The notes under the pieces are model-generated. The model searched no databases. It was not told the DNA's origin and worked only from the letters and a program-made list of their open reading frames with translations. The translations under genes were made by a program, and so were the position numbers. 20,449 nucleotides of DNA from a virus. Shown one piece after another: positions 12,957 to 20,449 of this stretch. Location of the stretch: the IMG/VR virus record IMGVR_UViG_3300025759_000910, positions 1 through 20,449 of that record; one strand, 5' to 3'. Numbering within the stretch: the first letter of the stretch is position 1; each line of letters opens with the position of its first letter.

Positions 12957-14848
12957 TACATAGTCTCACTTTCGTCATTAGACAGCCTGCTACCTGTTTC
13001 AAGCAGGGTTAGGCCACCAATGGATAACAGCGGTATTTTACCAGAAAAGAAATCAATAAACACATCTTCTTTTGGTCTGCCTGTTGCTTTGGCGGTAACG
13101 TCTACACGATCATCAATGAGATCAACAACAGTTTTCATTTCTGACGCCAAGCCTGTTCTGTCGCCGCTTCCAAACCAACCAAGAGATTGCGCCTCAGCCG
13201 GACTAACGCCAAGTATCTCTGCGGCCTTTTTATATATATCAGAAAAAACAGCATACTCGGTTTGCATTTTAGTGCCATCAACCATTTGATCGCCTAGCGT
13301 GTCATCTATCATCGTAGCCGGGTCAAGAGAGGATGGATCGTTTTTATATTGATCTCTAAATTCTTTCTTGATGAAGCCTTCTGGGATTGAGCCGGGTTCA
13401 ATCTCATTCATTGCGTCAAGAACGCCTCTAATTGCGTGGGTGTCTACGGTAACCCCAGAAAGATTGCCAGCTACGTTTTCTGCAAATGTGGCTGGTTTAG
13501 GGTTAGTATTAAAATCTATTCCTTCTGCCGCCGCCGCGTCTACAAGTTTTCTGTGAATGCCAGATGGGCCTATCATCATAGGATAGCCCTTTTCGTTCAT
13601 GCCTTCACCACCGGGGCCGATAACATCCTCAATCGGCACACCTCTTTCTTGTTTAGCTGTAACAAGTGAGGCGTTTCTTAAATTTTGCTCTGTCATTGTG
13701 CGAGGGCTGGTCGCCGCATAATTCAAAGCAAATCGTTTTAACTGTTGCCTTGCGACATCTTCTGGCACACCAAGATCAACAGCCTTTTGAATGATTGGGC
13801 CTGTATTATAAAAATATTGTGCAGGCGTTCCAAGGTATGGTTTCATTCGCTCTGCTAGTTGTTGCGCTATGATGTCTTGTTTTTCCACTAGCAATGCCGC
13901 TCTATTACCTTTTGGCAAGGTGGTATTAGGCAAGGCTCTAGGCACTGGCGTTTCAGCTTGCTCTGGTAAATTTGCAACATATGCTTCTGGTGACGTGTCA
14001 AACATTTTTTCGCCTGATGGCTGTATCCTGTCTTTAGGGGCAAGCCGCATTTGATCAGCTCTTAGCCTTAACACATTAACTAGCTCATCGCGCTCAATGG
14101 GCGGTGTGCGATTTTGCATAGCTACAATAGCCTCATCAATAACAGCAGGCACATCTACGCCAGCATTTAACTGCACAGATTTGTCAGCTTGCCTTGCGGC
14201 TACGCGAGCTGGGGCGCCTTCAATAAATTCCTGAGTGGCGCTAGCAACTGTCTTAGCTCCGGCTTTAATTCCCTTAACGCCAGCGGCGGTAGCAATGCCA
14301 GCGCCGGGGATGCTAAAGAATTGACCAATGCCAGACCCTAGCCGGATGTCTTCTTTGGCGGCCTCAGATATTGGCAACTTTTCTAACCAGCCATCAAACT
14401 TGCTAGAGAAATATTCTGTGCCGTAGCTCTTAGATATTTCACCAAACTCCTCAGCAAACACCATTAAGGATTGCTCTGGGTATTCTTCCGGGAATATTTC
14501 TTTTAGCTGTGAGTAAGCGCCAGCTTTACCAGCCGCCGCAACCAACCCATAGATATCGCCGGGTATGCCCAAGGCGCCCTCAACCATACCCTTTGGTAGT
14601 CCAGCGGCGATTTGTAGCTGTTGCTCATCAGGGGTAAATTGTTCCCCGGTCATTCGTGCAACATCAATATCTGGCGCAAATGCCGCCATTGGCCCCATCG
14701 CTGTTTCAAGAGTATCTAGGTCAGCCCTTACCTCTGGCGGCTTAGGCTCGATACGAGCGCGGCCTAGCTTATCCATACTGACTTGCATATCAACGTCAGT
14801 CCTAGCGTATGCGTACACTCTTACCGCTTCATCAAATACACTACTCAT
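12956..14848 (-). CDS. Internal virion protein (second large ejection protein)
   Basis: A 630-residue protein between the gp15-like and gp16-like genes. A Gly/Ala-rich segment with FFSIPGAGIATAAGVKGIKA (near 180-200) and a preceding GIPGDIYGLVAAAGKAGAY look membrane-active or flexible. The middle is helical, and the C-terminus carries a short hydrophobic stretch (FFSGKIPLLSIGGLTLLETG). No enzymatic motif recognised. It overlaps the upstream gene by four bases (ATGA) and the next gene by one. From order, size and composition it is probably an ejected core protein; a clear T7 counterpart is lacking. Confidence 0.6.
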   Translation of the reverse strand: MSSVFDEAVRVYAYARTDVDMQVSMDKLGRARIEPKPPEVRADLDTLETAMGPMAAFAPDIDVARMTGEQFTPDEQQLQIAAGLPKGMVEGALGIPGDIYGLVAAAGKAGAYSQLKEIFPEEYPEQSLMVFAEEFGEISKSYGTEYFSSKFDGWLEKLPISEAAKEDIRLGSGIGQFFSIPGAGIATAAGVKGIKAGAKTVASATQEFIEGAPARVAARQADKSVQLNAGVDVPAVIDEAIVAMQNRTPPIERDELVNVLRLRADQMRLAPKDRIQPSGEKMFDTSPEAYVANLPEQAETPVPRALPNTTLPKGNRAALLVEKQDIIAQQLAERMKPYLGTPAQYFYNTGPIIQKAVDLGVPEDVARQQLKRFALNYAATSPRTMTEQNLRNASLVTAKQERGVPIEDVIGPGGEGMNEKGYPMMIGPSGIHRKLVDAAAAEGIDFNTNPKPATFAENVAGNLSGVTVDTHAIRGVLDAMNEIEPGSIPEGFIKKEFRDQYKNDPSSLDPATMIDDTLGDQMVDGTKMQTEYAVFSDIYKKAAEILGVSPAEAQSLGWFGSGDRTGLASEMKTVVDLIDDRVDVTAKATGRPKEDVFIDFFSGKIPLLSIGGLTLLETGSRLSNDESETM

Positions 14849-16566
14849 TTGCCACCAGCCACATCGTACATATTAAATAGATTGCTAAACTCTAATGAGT
14901 TAATCTCACCATCTTGTTGCGCCCGATCTAATGCTAAGAGAACTTGCGTTCTGTCTTCTGGATCAACGCCTTTGGTCTTCAAGAAATTAGTGAGCTTTTT
15001 ATATTCATTCCCAAATATTCTAAGCCCAGCACCTTCAGCCAATTCGACACTTTCACCGCGACTATCTTTAATAAATGACTTTGCCCACGCTACTGCGTCT
15101 AAATCCGCATTTGCTTTTTTCGCTTCAATCAACTCTAACTCAGCTTGAATAACTTTCTGATTATTGTTTATGTCTTGTGGATCGTTAAGATTAAAGGCAA
15201 GGCCAGTAACAGCAGACACATTAAACTCTGAACGAATAAGTTGCATTGCTTTGTTATGTGAACTATCGCGCTGTGACTCCAAAATTCTATAGTATGAACG
15301 AGCTGTATCTGTGGATAAATCTCTGTTAGTAATTTGTTGGACGATTATACTTTCGGTTAGCTGGCCTCTAGCCGCCATACCATCAAGGAATATAATAGTA
15401 TCTTTGTTATCAATAATGTTCTTGCCAGAATAAAACACAGTAAGTTCTGTACTGTATAGATCCTCATCAATCTCGCGTAGGCTTTCGATAAAGGCTAATT
15501 CGGCATCAGGATCGCCATCAATCCTAGCGTCAATAATATCTGCCTTGATGCCATCAACTTTTTCTTTTCTAGCTTTTTCATCCCTATCGTCATTAGCCGC
15601 GATAACACTTTGTTCATCAGACAACGCGGATAGAGCTTTGCCAAATGCAAATTCAGCTTGCTCAGGCGACATCTGCGACACAAGAATGGCTACGTTTTCA
15701 TCTTTAATATCACCAGTAGTAAGCTGGTTGACAGCGTCAAGAGGTGAATCCGAATCTCTGATCCAGTCCACAACGTATTGGGCTTTGGCTTCATTTACAG
15801 CATCATCAAATTGTTTTAGGCGTGTGCTAAGAAATGCCTCATCCTCTATGGCAAAAGATAATACAGCAATTCGCTCTCTCTCAAGCGCAAGAGAATCATC
15901 AATGGTTACTATTGTCTTATCTGGGGCTAGACGATTACCAGCCGCCACAATATCAGGAACGCTATTAATAATAGTATCAACGCCAATAGATACAGCAACT
16001 TTCTCTCTTGCCTCAGCTTTCGCCGCCATTGCATTGGCGTGGGTGATGAGCTTGCTATTAGAAACAGGCGCGATTGCGGCCTGTAAGTTAACTGCCGCAA
16101 CCGGGTCTACCTGACCAAGCGCAGAGCTATAACCGTCAATAATCCCATTGAGCTGAAGCTGAAACTCATCAGCCGACATATCGGTGTCTTTAGCTTGAAT
16201 GCTAAGAGCGCTGATTTCGTTGCGAGCCGCAATTTCCATATTGGTTTGCATTACGTCAATGGCAGTCTTGCGAGCTTTCTGATCGAAGATAGTAAAGCCA
16301 TCCGGCAGATCAGGGTCAATGGTAATGCCAGTGCGACTAGCTTCCTCAAGCTGTTTGACGCTTGGCGCAATCTCCGCGCCATACTTAACAGCCGCAATCT
16401 CTGCCTCAGCCACAGCTCGCTCATAAACAAACTCGGATATAGCATTTAGACCCTTGCTGATATTGTCATAGACCTGAGCCTCAGCCGCACCAGTTTGAAT
16501 AAAGTTAACTGATGGCATACTGCCAATAGAAACGCCTAACGGTCTGTAACGTGGTAGCTCTGCCAT
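14845..16566 (-). CDS. Internal virion protein, T7 gp15 position
   Basis: A 573-residue protein, nearly all helical, with no membrane span. It begins MAELPRYRPLGVSIGSMPSV and continues through AAEAQVYDNISKGLNAISEF, a start typical of podoviral core proteins in marine phages. The body is rich in Ala, Glu and Asp with repeated helix segments. T7 gp15 (about 747 residues) is the periplasmic tunnel protein, and a similar role is inferred. The start overlaps the upstream stop by one base, with GAGGGG seven bases before the ATG. Confidence 0.65.
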   Translation of the reverse strand: MAELPRYRPLGVSIGSMPSVNFIQTGAAEAQVYDNISKGLNAISEFVYERAVAEAEIAAVKYGAEIAPSVKQLEEASRTGITIDPDLPDGFTIFDQKARKTAIDVMQTNMEIAARNEISALSIQAKDTDMSADEFQLQLNGIIDGYSSALGQVDPVAAVNLQAAIAPVSNSKLITHANAMAAKAEAREKVAVSIGVDTIINSVPDIVAAGNRLAPDKTIVTIDDSLALERERIAVLSFAIEDEAFLSTRLKQFDDAVNEAKAQYVVDWIRDSDSPLDAVNQLTTGDIKDENVAILVSQMSPEQAEFAFGKALSALSDEQSVIAANDDRDEKARKEKVDGIKADIIDARIDGDPDAELAFIESLREIDEDLYSTELTVFYSGKNIIDNKDTIIFLDGMAARGQLTESIIVQQITNRDLSTDTARSYYRILESQRDSSHNKAMQLIRSEFNVSAVTGLAFNLNDPQDINNNQKVIQAELELIEAKKANADLDAVAWAKSFIKDSRGESVELAEGAGLRIFGNEYKKLTNFLKTKGVDPEDRTQVLLALDRAQQDGEINSLEFSNLFNMYDVAGGK

Positions 16567-17111
16567 TATAGACCCCTCGGTATGTATGGCGTAGCTATGC
16601 CAGTTGTTCTGCCATATGTGATAGCAGGCTCAAGTGTTGTCGGCCCACCAATCAAACCAAACTTATAAGCTGTCGTTCCAAATGATGTAAACGCACCAAT
16701 CATTCCAGCCTTCATAGTAGACTTAGCTTGTTGCATATACTGAGCCGCTTGCATCTCACCGCCACGCATTGTGATTAATTCGTTGTCTTGAACCGTGTAC
16801 AATTCCTGAACGCCTTTAGCCGCCGCGTATCTAGCTAATCTTAATGCGCTACCTGAGAATGGGTCAATGCCGCCAGACCCGGCTCTGGCAACAATAGCCG
16901 CCTGCGTCCTTAGAATATTGTCCATAACTTGAACGCCTTGCGCTTTGTATTTAAGGCTTTCCTGTTTGGCTTGTATTCTAGCCATAGTCGCTTGCGCCGC
17001 AAGCCCTTTGGCTTGCGAGCGAGCGCTCATCATTTGCGACATAGAGCTGGCGGCAGATACTGCGTAACCAAACCCCGGTGATGCCATTGCGGCGGCTAAT
17101 CCTGCACCCAT
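16566..17111 (-). CDS. Internal virion protein, T7 gp14-like
   Basis: A 181-residue protein, close to the 196 residues of T7 gp14, which forms the outer-membrane channel during ejection. It begins MGAGLAAAMASPGFGYAVSA, a small-residue hydrophobic segment. A long helix rich in Gln and Lys follows (ARSQAKGLAAQATMARIQAK), then the characteristic ARAGSGGIDPFSGSALRLAR and MRGGEMQAAQYMQQAKSTMK, and a second hydrophobic stretch near 130-150. This 'GSGGI...SGS' plus 'Q-A-x-Q-x-x-Q-A' arrangement is typical of gp14-like internal proteins. It lies one base downstream of tail tubular protein B, the canonical T7 order. Confidence 0.8.
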   Translation of the reverse strand: MGAGLAAAMASPGFGYAVSAASSMSQMMSARSQAKGLAAQATMARIQAKQESLKYKAQGVQVMDNILRTQAAIVARAGSGGIDPFSGSALRLARYAAAKGVQELYTVQDNELITMRGGEMQAAQYMQQAKSTMKAGMIGAFTSFGTTAYKFGLIGGPTTLEPAITYGRTTGIATPYIPRGL

Positions 17112-17112
17112 T

Positions 17113-19320
17113 TTACTGTCCTGCGCTCACTTTATAATCTATGCCCAAGAGTGTCATCTTGAGCGGTACTGTTTGGCCTATGGTAATCTGACCATCATAA
17201 TTATAACCTAGAATGCCGTGCAATGTCTTTATTCCTGTAAACTCAGCCACATCATCATCAAGAACCTCAGATCCAAACCGCCGGAATGGAACCTCTTTGC
17301 CATTGATCGTTAGCGCCTGTGTTTCAAACAATTCAGCATTCACCTCAAATATTCTCTTCTTAAAGCCCTTTAGAGAGCCGCTGGGTAGCCTTGGCTCCAC
17401 TGGCAGTGTCTTTACTTCCGGCGTGAAGTTAAGGCCGACCTGATAGCTCTCAGACGCCGCCGTAGCAAACGTGATCGTAAACGGCGTTGCAGGCACAGTT
17501 TGGTCTTGCTCCACAATCCCATCACGAATGATCTTAACTGTTTCAGCTTCAAGGTGATCCATCGTGACAGACGATGCCGCGCCCCCTGTTTTGGCGCAGT
17601 CAAGCAATACTGTGCTATCAAATAATTCGACATAATAAACCGTGACACTATTGACCGTGCGTTTGACCACCACATAGATATCATCAACATCAACCCCGAC
17701 ATTTACAAACTCTCCATCGGTTGTCCATTCAGATGGCGCAATGACATTCTGCGATCTTAGTAATGTATAACACGCAATCGACCCATCGTCACCATTTACC
17801 ACTAACAGGCGGTCACCTTCATCGGTACCAGTGGATTTACGCACCGCCATTTCCTCTGGTGACTTTAGCAAATGCGATGACAGCAATGAGATCTTTGCTG
17901 ATGTGTATGCGTTTTGCGTATCGGTAAACAAGAACTCTTGCAGGGCTTTGCCTTGTCGTTGCACAAAAATGGTGGCGCCGTCCACGTTCTGCACCCGGAT
18001 GCCCGGCTTGATGCCAAACCCGGTCTGCTGTTTAACAATAAGATTGCTGGGCGTAATTGGCTCATCCAATGTTTGCGGCACATAGAACTCGCCGCCTGTT
18101 GTAAACACTTGCAGATGGCGACCAGAGTAAATATCAACAATCGCATTAAATGTGCCAGTGTCTAGCGTGGCTTCAACGCCGTCATCGTCTAGCGCTTCGC
18201 CGGGGTTAAAGTTAAAGAAATCTGATACCCGGCTACCGTATAGCGTTGATGGCCTGCTGTTTGTGCCGCCAAAATATAAACGACCTTCGTGAAATGTCAC
18301 AGATCTTGGGTAGCCTCTAGTGGCTGACCACACATCCTCGTAGCCGTGTTCTGTCTCAAAGTTGCCGCTGACTATTGCGCTGGTATCAAAGAATGGTATT
18401 TCCACATAGGCTTTGACCTCAGTGTCACTAACATACTCAGTCACCCTTGCGCGACCAAAACCAGACAGCACATTAAAATATTCATCAACCATAGCGGTGC
18501 CAAATGCCTTGACCGAATATTGACTTGTGGCATCCGGCGCCGTGTCCCACGCTGGGAAAACAGTCAGCACCTTAGTTGATGCCACATAATCCTCAACGTG
18601 TCTGACTTGCCCAGCACCAGTGCCTGATGTAATCCGAATAAACATCCCATTGGGCTGATCATCTGATGTATAGCTTGATGCGGCCTTTAGCGTAATTGTG
18701 TTGCTAGTTCCAGCCTGAGCTGTGCCGTTATCGGTCGTCACGCTTGATGCCGTAATCGTAATGTTGCCGCTAGTGGCTGATGGCGTGATTGTATATTGTG
18801 GCTCATGCGTGTCTAGGTCATACGCATACTTTGGGACGTGGGTAAAAGTAATGGTGCTGGCTGTCCAATCGGCATCAGTAGCGCCGCGTACGATTTTTAG
18901 TGGCGCAAGATCCTCATGCACCACAATCACCGTATCGGCAGACTGCACCCAATTCATTTCCGGCAAGATGGCGCTAGTTAATGCGGCAACCGTTAGATAG
19001 TCGTTGCCCGATCCATTAATGTTAGTGATGAGCGCACCATCCTTAAACACATACATCTTGCCGGGTGTGAACACCAGCATATAGCTGTCGGTCACACTAA
19101 ACTCAAATGGCACCATCCGCACAGCCGTACCAGCTCCGCTATCTAGCGCGGCAACAAACTTTGTGCCGTCACGGCGCTTGGCGCCGCCTTGTGGCTGGAT
19201 AGACACGTTGCGAGCTGTGGTCAGGCCAGACGCATACTGCGTGATGTCAGTCCGGGCGCGGAGCTTCGGATCAAGCTCGCCTGCCGTGAAATCATTTTGG
19301 ATCTGGATGATGCGGCTCAT
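17113..19320 (-). CDS. Tail tubular protein B (nozzle), T7 gp12-like
   Basis: A 735-residue beta-rich structural protein; T7 gp12 is 794. The N-terminus is diagnostic: IQIQNDFTAGELDPKLRART followed by YASGLTTARNVSIQPQGGAK, then RRDGTKFVAAL. Beta-propeller-like repeats follow (FHEGRLYFGGTNSRPSTLYG and others), and the C-terminus has GILGYNYDGQI. It forms the distal nozzle of the short tail, below tail tubular protein A and next to the fibre attachment sites. Full length, with the start one base after the upstream stop, in normal podoviral order. Confidence 0.92.
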   Translation of the reverse strand: MSRIIQIQNDFTAGELDPKLRARTDITQYASGLTTARNVSIQPQGGAKRRDGTKFVAALDSGAGTAVRMVPFEFSVTDSYMLVFTPGKMYVFKDGALITNINGSGNDYLTVAALTSAILPEMNWVQSADTVIVVHEDLAPLKIVRGATDADWTASTITFTHVPKYAYDLDTHEPQYTITPSATSGNITITASSVTTDNGTAQAGTSNTITLKAASSYTSDDQPNGMFIRITSGTGAGQVRHVEDYVASTKVLTVFPAWDTAPDATSQYSVKAFGTAMVDEYFNVLSGFGRARVTEYVSDTEVKAYVEIPFFDTSAIVSGNFETEHGYEDVWSATRGYPRSVTFHEGRLYFGGTNSRPSTLYGSRVSDFFNFNPGEALDDDGVEATLDTGTFNAIVDIYSGRHLQVFTTGGEFYVPQTLDEPITPSNLIVKQQTGFGIKPGIRVQNVDGATIFVQRQGKALQEFLFTDTQNAYTSAKISLLSSHLLKSPEEMAVRKSTGTDEGDRLLVVNGDDGSIACYTLLRSQNVIAPSEWTTDGEFVNVGVDVDDIYVVVKRTVNSVTVYYVELFDSTVLLDCAKTGGAASSVTMDHLEAETVKIIRDGIVEQDQTVPATPFTITFATAASESYQVGLNFTPEVKTLPVEPRLPSGSLKGFKKRIFEVNAELFETQALTINGKEVPFRRFGSEVLDDDVAEFTGIKTLHGILGYNYDGQITIGQTVPLKMTLLGIDYKVSAGQ

Positions 19321-19321
19321 A

Positions 19322-19936
19322 TTAGAACCTTATGTCAGATATCGGAAATTCCTGTATGCTTTGCGCTGGTTTGTCGATGCCATCAATATTGATAGCAACG
19401 CGAACCAAGCCGCCACGCATATTATCAGATGGGGGGCCATAGGCTTTGTTATGATAGTAATCAGCCTTGGTGAGCTGGTCGGTAATTGGTTCAGCAAACT
19501 CAGCCGCCAGTGCTGTCTTTAGCAATCTCACAAAGTATGGTGGGAAATCAGTAGGATCAGGCCGATACTGATAATCAATATAAACAGTCTCTAGGTTTGT
19601 ATATAAACCACCAGCATAGATTTCATAATCACGCACCGGGCGCTCTGATACTGCGCTGGTAGGAAATACCGCTTTGGGCAATCCCAGCCTGTCGCCGGGG
19701 AGCTGATACTTATATTTCCATTCGTTGATCGGGGTATCGAGTAACCGGGCAACCTGTACTTTCTTTAGTGTCCAGCTATATGGGTATTGCATCAGAAGAG
19801 TGTCGCGCACATCGTCATAAAGACGGTCAGCAACCTGAGCCTCATCTGTGCCATCAGAAAAACTTGAAAGAGGTGATGCGCCTAGCATGATGAGCGCATC
19901 GGAGCAGATAGATAGTTTTGTGTCGCCAGAGGCCAT
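19322..19936 (-). CDS. Tail tubular protein A (adaptor/gatekeeper), T7 gp11-like
   Basis: A 204-residue helical protein; T7 gp11 is 196. It begins with TKLSICSDALIMLGASPLSS and continues with YDDVRDTLLMQYPYSWTLKK, the conserved start of the gp11 family. It forms the dodecameric ring between the portal and the nozzle. AGGAG lies eight bases before ATG 19936, and a 51-base gap with a hairpin separates it from the head-side gene upstream. Confidence 0.92.
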   Translation of the reverse strand: MASGDTKLSICSDALIMLGASPLSSFSDGTDEAQVADRLYDDVRDTLLMQYPYSWTLKKVQVARLLDTPINEWKYKYQLPGDRLGLPKAVFPTSAVSERPVRDYEIYAGGLYTNLETVYIDYQYRPDPTDFPPYFVRLLKTALAAEFAEPITDQLTKADYYHNKAYGPPSDNMRGGLVRVAINIDGIDKPAQSIQEFPISDIRF

Positions 19937-19958
19937 AGTCCACTCCTAAGTGAAGGAA

Positions 19959-19977
19959 GGGGCGGCGGTGCCGCCCC
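19959..19977 (-). terminator. GC-rich hairpin between head and tail genes, possible attenuator
   Basis: A perfect 8-bp stem, GGGGCGGC (19959-19966) and GCCGCCCC (19970-19977), with a 3-base loop. On the minus strand it is followed by UUCCUUCACUU, pyrimidine-rich but not a true U-tract. It could partly terminate transcription or protect the 3' end of the capsid message so that capsid protein is made in excess over tail proteins. Confidence 0.5.
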
Positions 19978-19987
19978 AACCAATATA

Positions 19988-20260
19988 TTAGTCGCTGTCA
20001 GTCATGCTGATGGCGGTGCCATCGGTCACGTCAACAACGCCAGAAGCATTTGACGCCACCATAACGATTGACATCGTTGGGGTTGCGCTGTCGTGAACGA
20101 AGATGATATCGCCGACTGACAGAGTGTCTGACAAGTCATTGAAATATCCGCTTGTGTTCACAGTTGCGATAGCGTCAGCAGATGTATAGGTGTACATCGA
20201 AGGCGCATTGCCTTTCTTTGAAGCACCAATAACATTCCAACCTGAAGATGCGAAAGCCAT
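19988..20260 (-). CDS. Small virion-type protein downstream of the major capsid gene
   Basis: A 90-residue protein starting MAFASSGWNVIGASKKGNAP, rich in Ser, Thr, Asp and Val, with alternating beta patterns (TSADAIATVNTSGYFNDLSD, GDIIFVHDSATPTMSIVMVA). Similar small proteins follow the capsid gene in many phages and are probably head-decoration or head-associated; I infer that role. The longer frame from 20317 would start inside the capsid gene. ATG 20260 has GGAGAC six bases upstream and follows the capsid stop by 16 bases, so it is the natural start. Confidence 0.7.
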   Translation of the reverse strand: MAFASSGWNVIGASKKGNAPSMYTYTSADAIATVNTSGYFNDLSDTLSVGDIIFVHDSATPTMSIVMVASNASGVVDVTDGTAISMTDSD

Positions 20261-20276
20261 AATATAGTCTCCTCTC

Positions 20277-20449
20277 TTACTCGGTTGCGCTGATCTTGAC
20301 GATACCTTCGTCATCAATGGCTACTGCACCAGCAGAGAACATTGAAGACACGAGGAAGGATGTCTTTTCAGCTACATAGTTGATTTCTGAACGCTGGTTC
20401 ATGCCAATGCCCATCCCTACTGCATCGCGGTGGAATGCGAAGCAAGTGC
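20277..20449 (-). CDS. Major capsid protein, C-terminal 57 residues (5' part outside window)
   Basis: The frame enters from the right edge and stops at 20279-20277. The peptide reads TCFAFHRDAVGMGIGMNQR and ends DDEGIVKISATE. 'FHRDAVG', followed by 'KTSFLVSSMFSAGAVAIDD', is the characteristic C-terminal end of podoviral and other HK97-fold capsid proteins. The position upstream of the tail tubular genes on the same strand fits. Only the tail of the gene is present, so family membership rests on this short match. Confidence 0.75.
   Translation of the reverse strand, partial: TCFAFHRDAVGMGIGMNQRSEINYVAEKTSFLVSSMFSAGAVAIDDEGIVKISATE

Noticed and set aside
15545-16114. Plus-strand open frame of 189 codons
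   Set aside because: Antisense to the gp15-position internal virion gene; serine-rich shadow composition and no supporting start signal.
20261-20317. Longer start of the small post-capsid gene
   Set aside because: It would begin inside the capsid coding region and read through the gap; ATG 20260 has an excellent ribosome site.
1-20449. tRNA genes, phage-specific late promoters and attP
   Set aside because: I looked in the intergenic spaces for tRNA arms, a repeated promoter motif in front of late genes and a tRNA-like attachment core, and saw none that I could support by eye.

Overview
The window is a piece of a tailed-phage genome with short-tailed (podovirus) morphology, seen without either genome end. 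Reading leftward on the minus strand from the right edge there is the 3' end of a major capsid protein, a small virion-type gene, T7-like tail tubular proteins A and B, four internal virion (ejection) genes, a T7-type tail fibre with a C-terminal S74 self-cleaving chaperone, a run of small fibre-accessory genes, and a lysis cassette with an M15-type peptidase and a GTA-type holin. There is no host gene. The protein style (T7-like tail modules, YqaJ exonuclease, 10-residue fibre repeats, GTA-type holin) resembles podoviruses of marine Alphaproteobacteria, such as relatives of SAR116 or roseobacter phages; this host assignment is inference from protein style only.

Layout: 1-495 is minus strand (start of an unidentified gene, then a PD-(D/E)XK nuclease). 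496-652 is a divergent intergenic region with a good sigma70-like promoter for the plus strand. 653-3062 is a compact plus-strand early-type operon: two small unknown genes, a small serine recombinase, a 60-residue excisionase-like protein, a 41-residue membrane microprotein and a lambda-exonuclease/YqaJ-type nuclease, closed by an intrinsic terminator at 3064-3088. From 20449 down to 3087 everything is one tightly packed minus-strand late operon, mostly with 1-4 base overlaps or gaps of a few bases. Only three gaps in it exceed 15 bases, and one of them (19937-19987) carries a strong GC hairpin.

How the parts work together: capsid, tail tube/nozzle (TTPA, TTPB), internal proteins and fibre form the virion and DNA-delivery machine. 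The holin releases the cytoplasmic M15 endolysin at the end of infection. The small membrane-anchored proteins between fibre and lysin are candidates for spanin-like or host-envelope functions. The plus-strand operon is a recombination module: exonuclease for DNA recombination, serine recombinase plus excisionase-like partner for possible site-specific integration, inversion or resolution.

The most unusual points are a 16-base translation-start module repeated almost exactly before three consecutive plus-strand genes, a start-codon-spanning inverted repeat in the first leader, the serine recombinase/excisionase-like pair in a lytic-looking podovirus layout, a second restriction-like nuclease next to the endolysin, a pair of tiny exported two-cysteine proteins, and a tail-fibre shaft made of about twenty 30-base repeats that includes a 33-base exact duplication 360 bases apart. 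No tRNA, CRISPR array or insertion sequence was seen.
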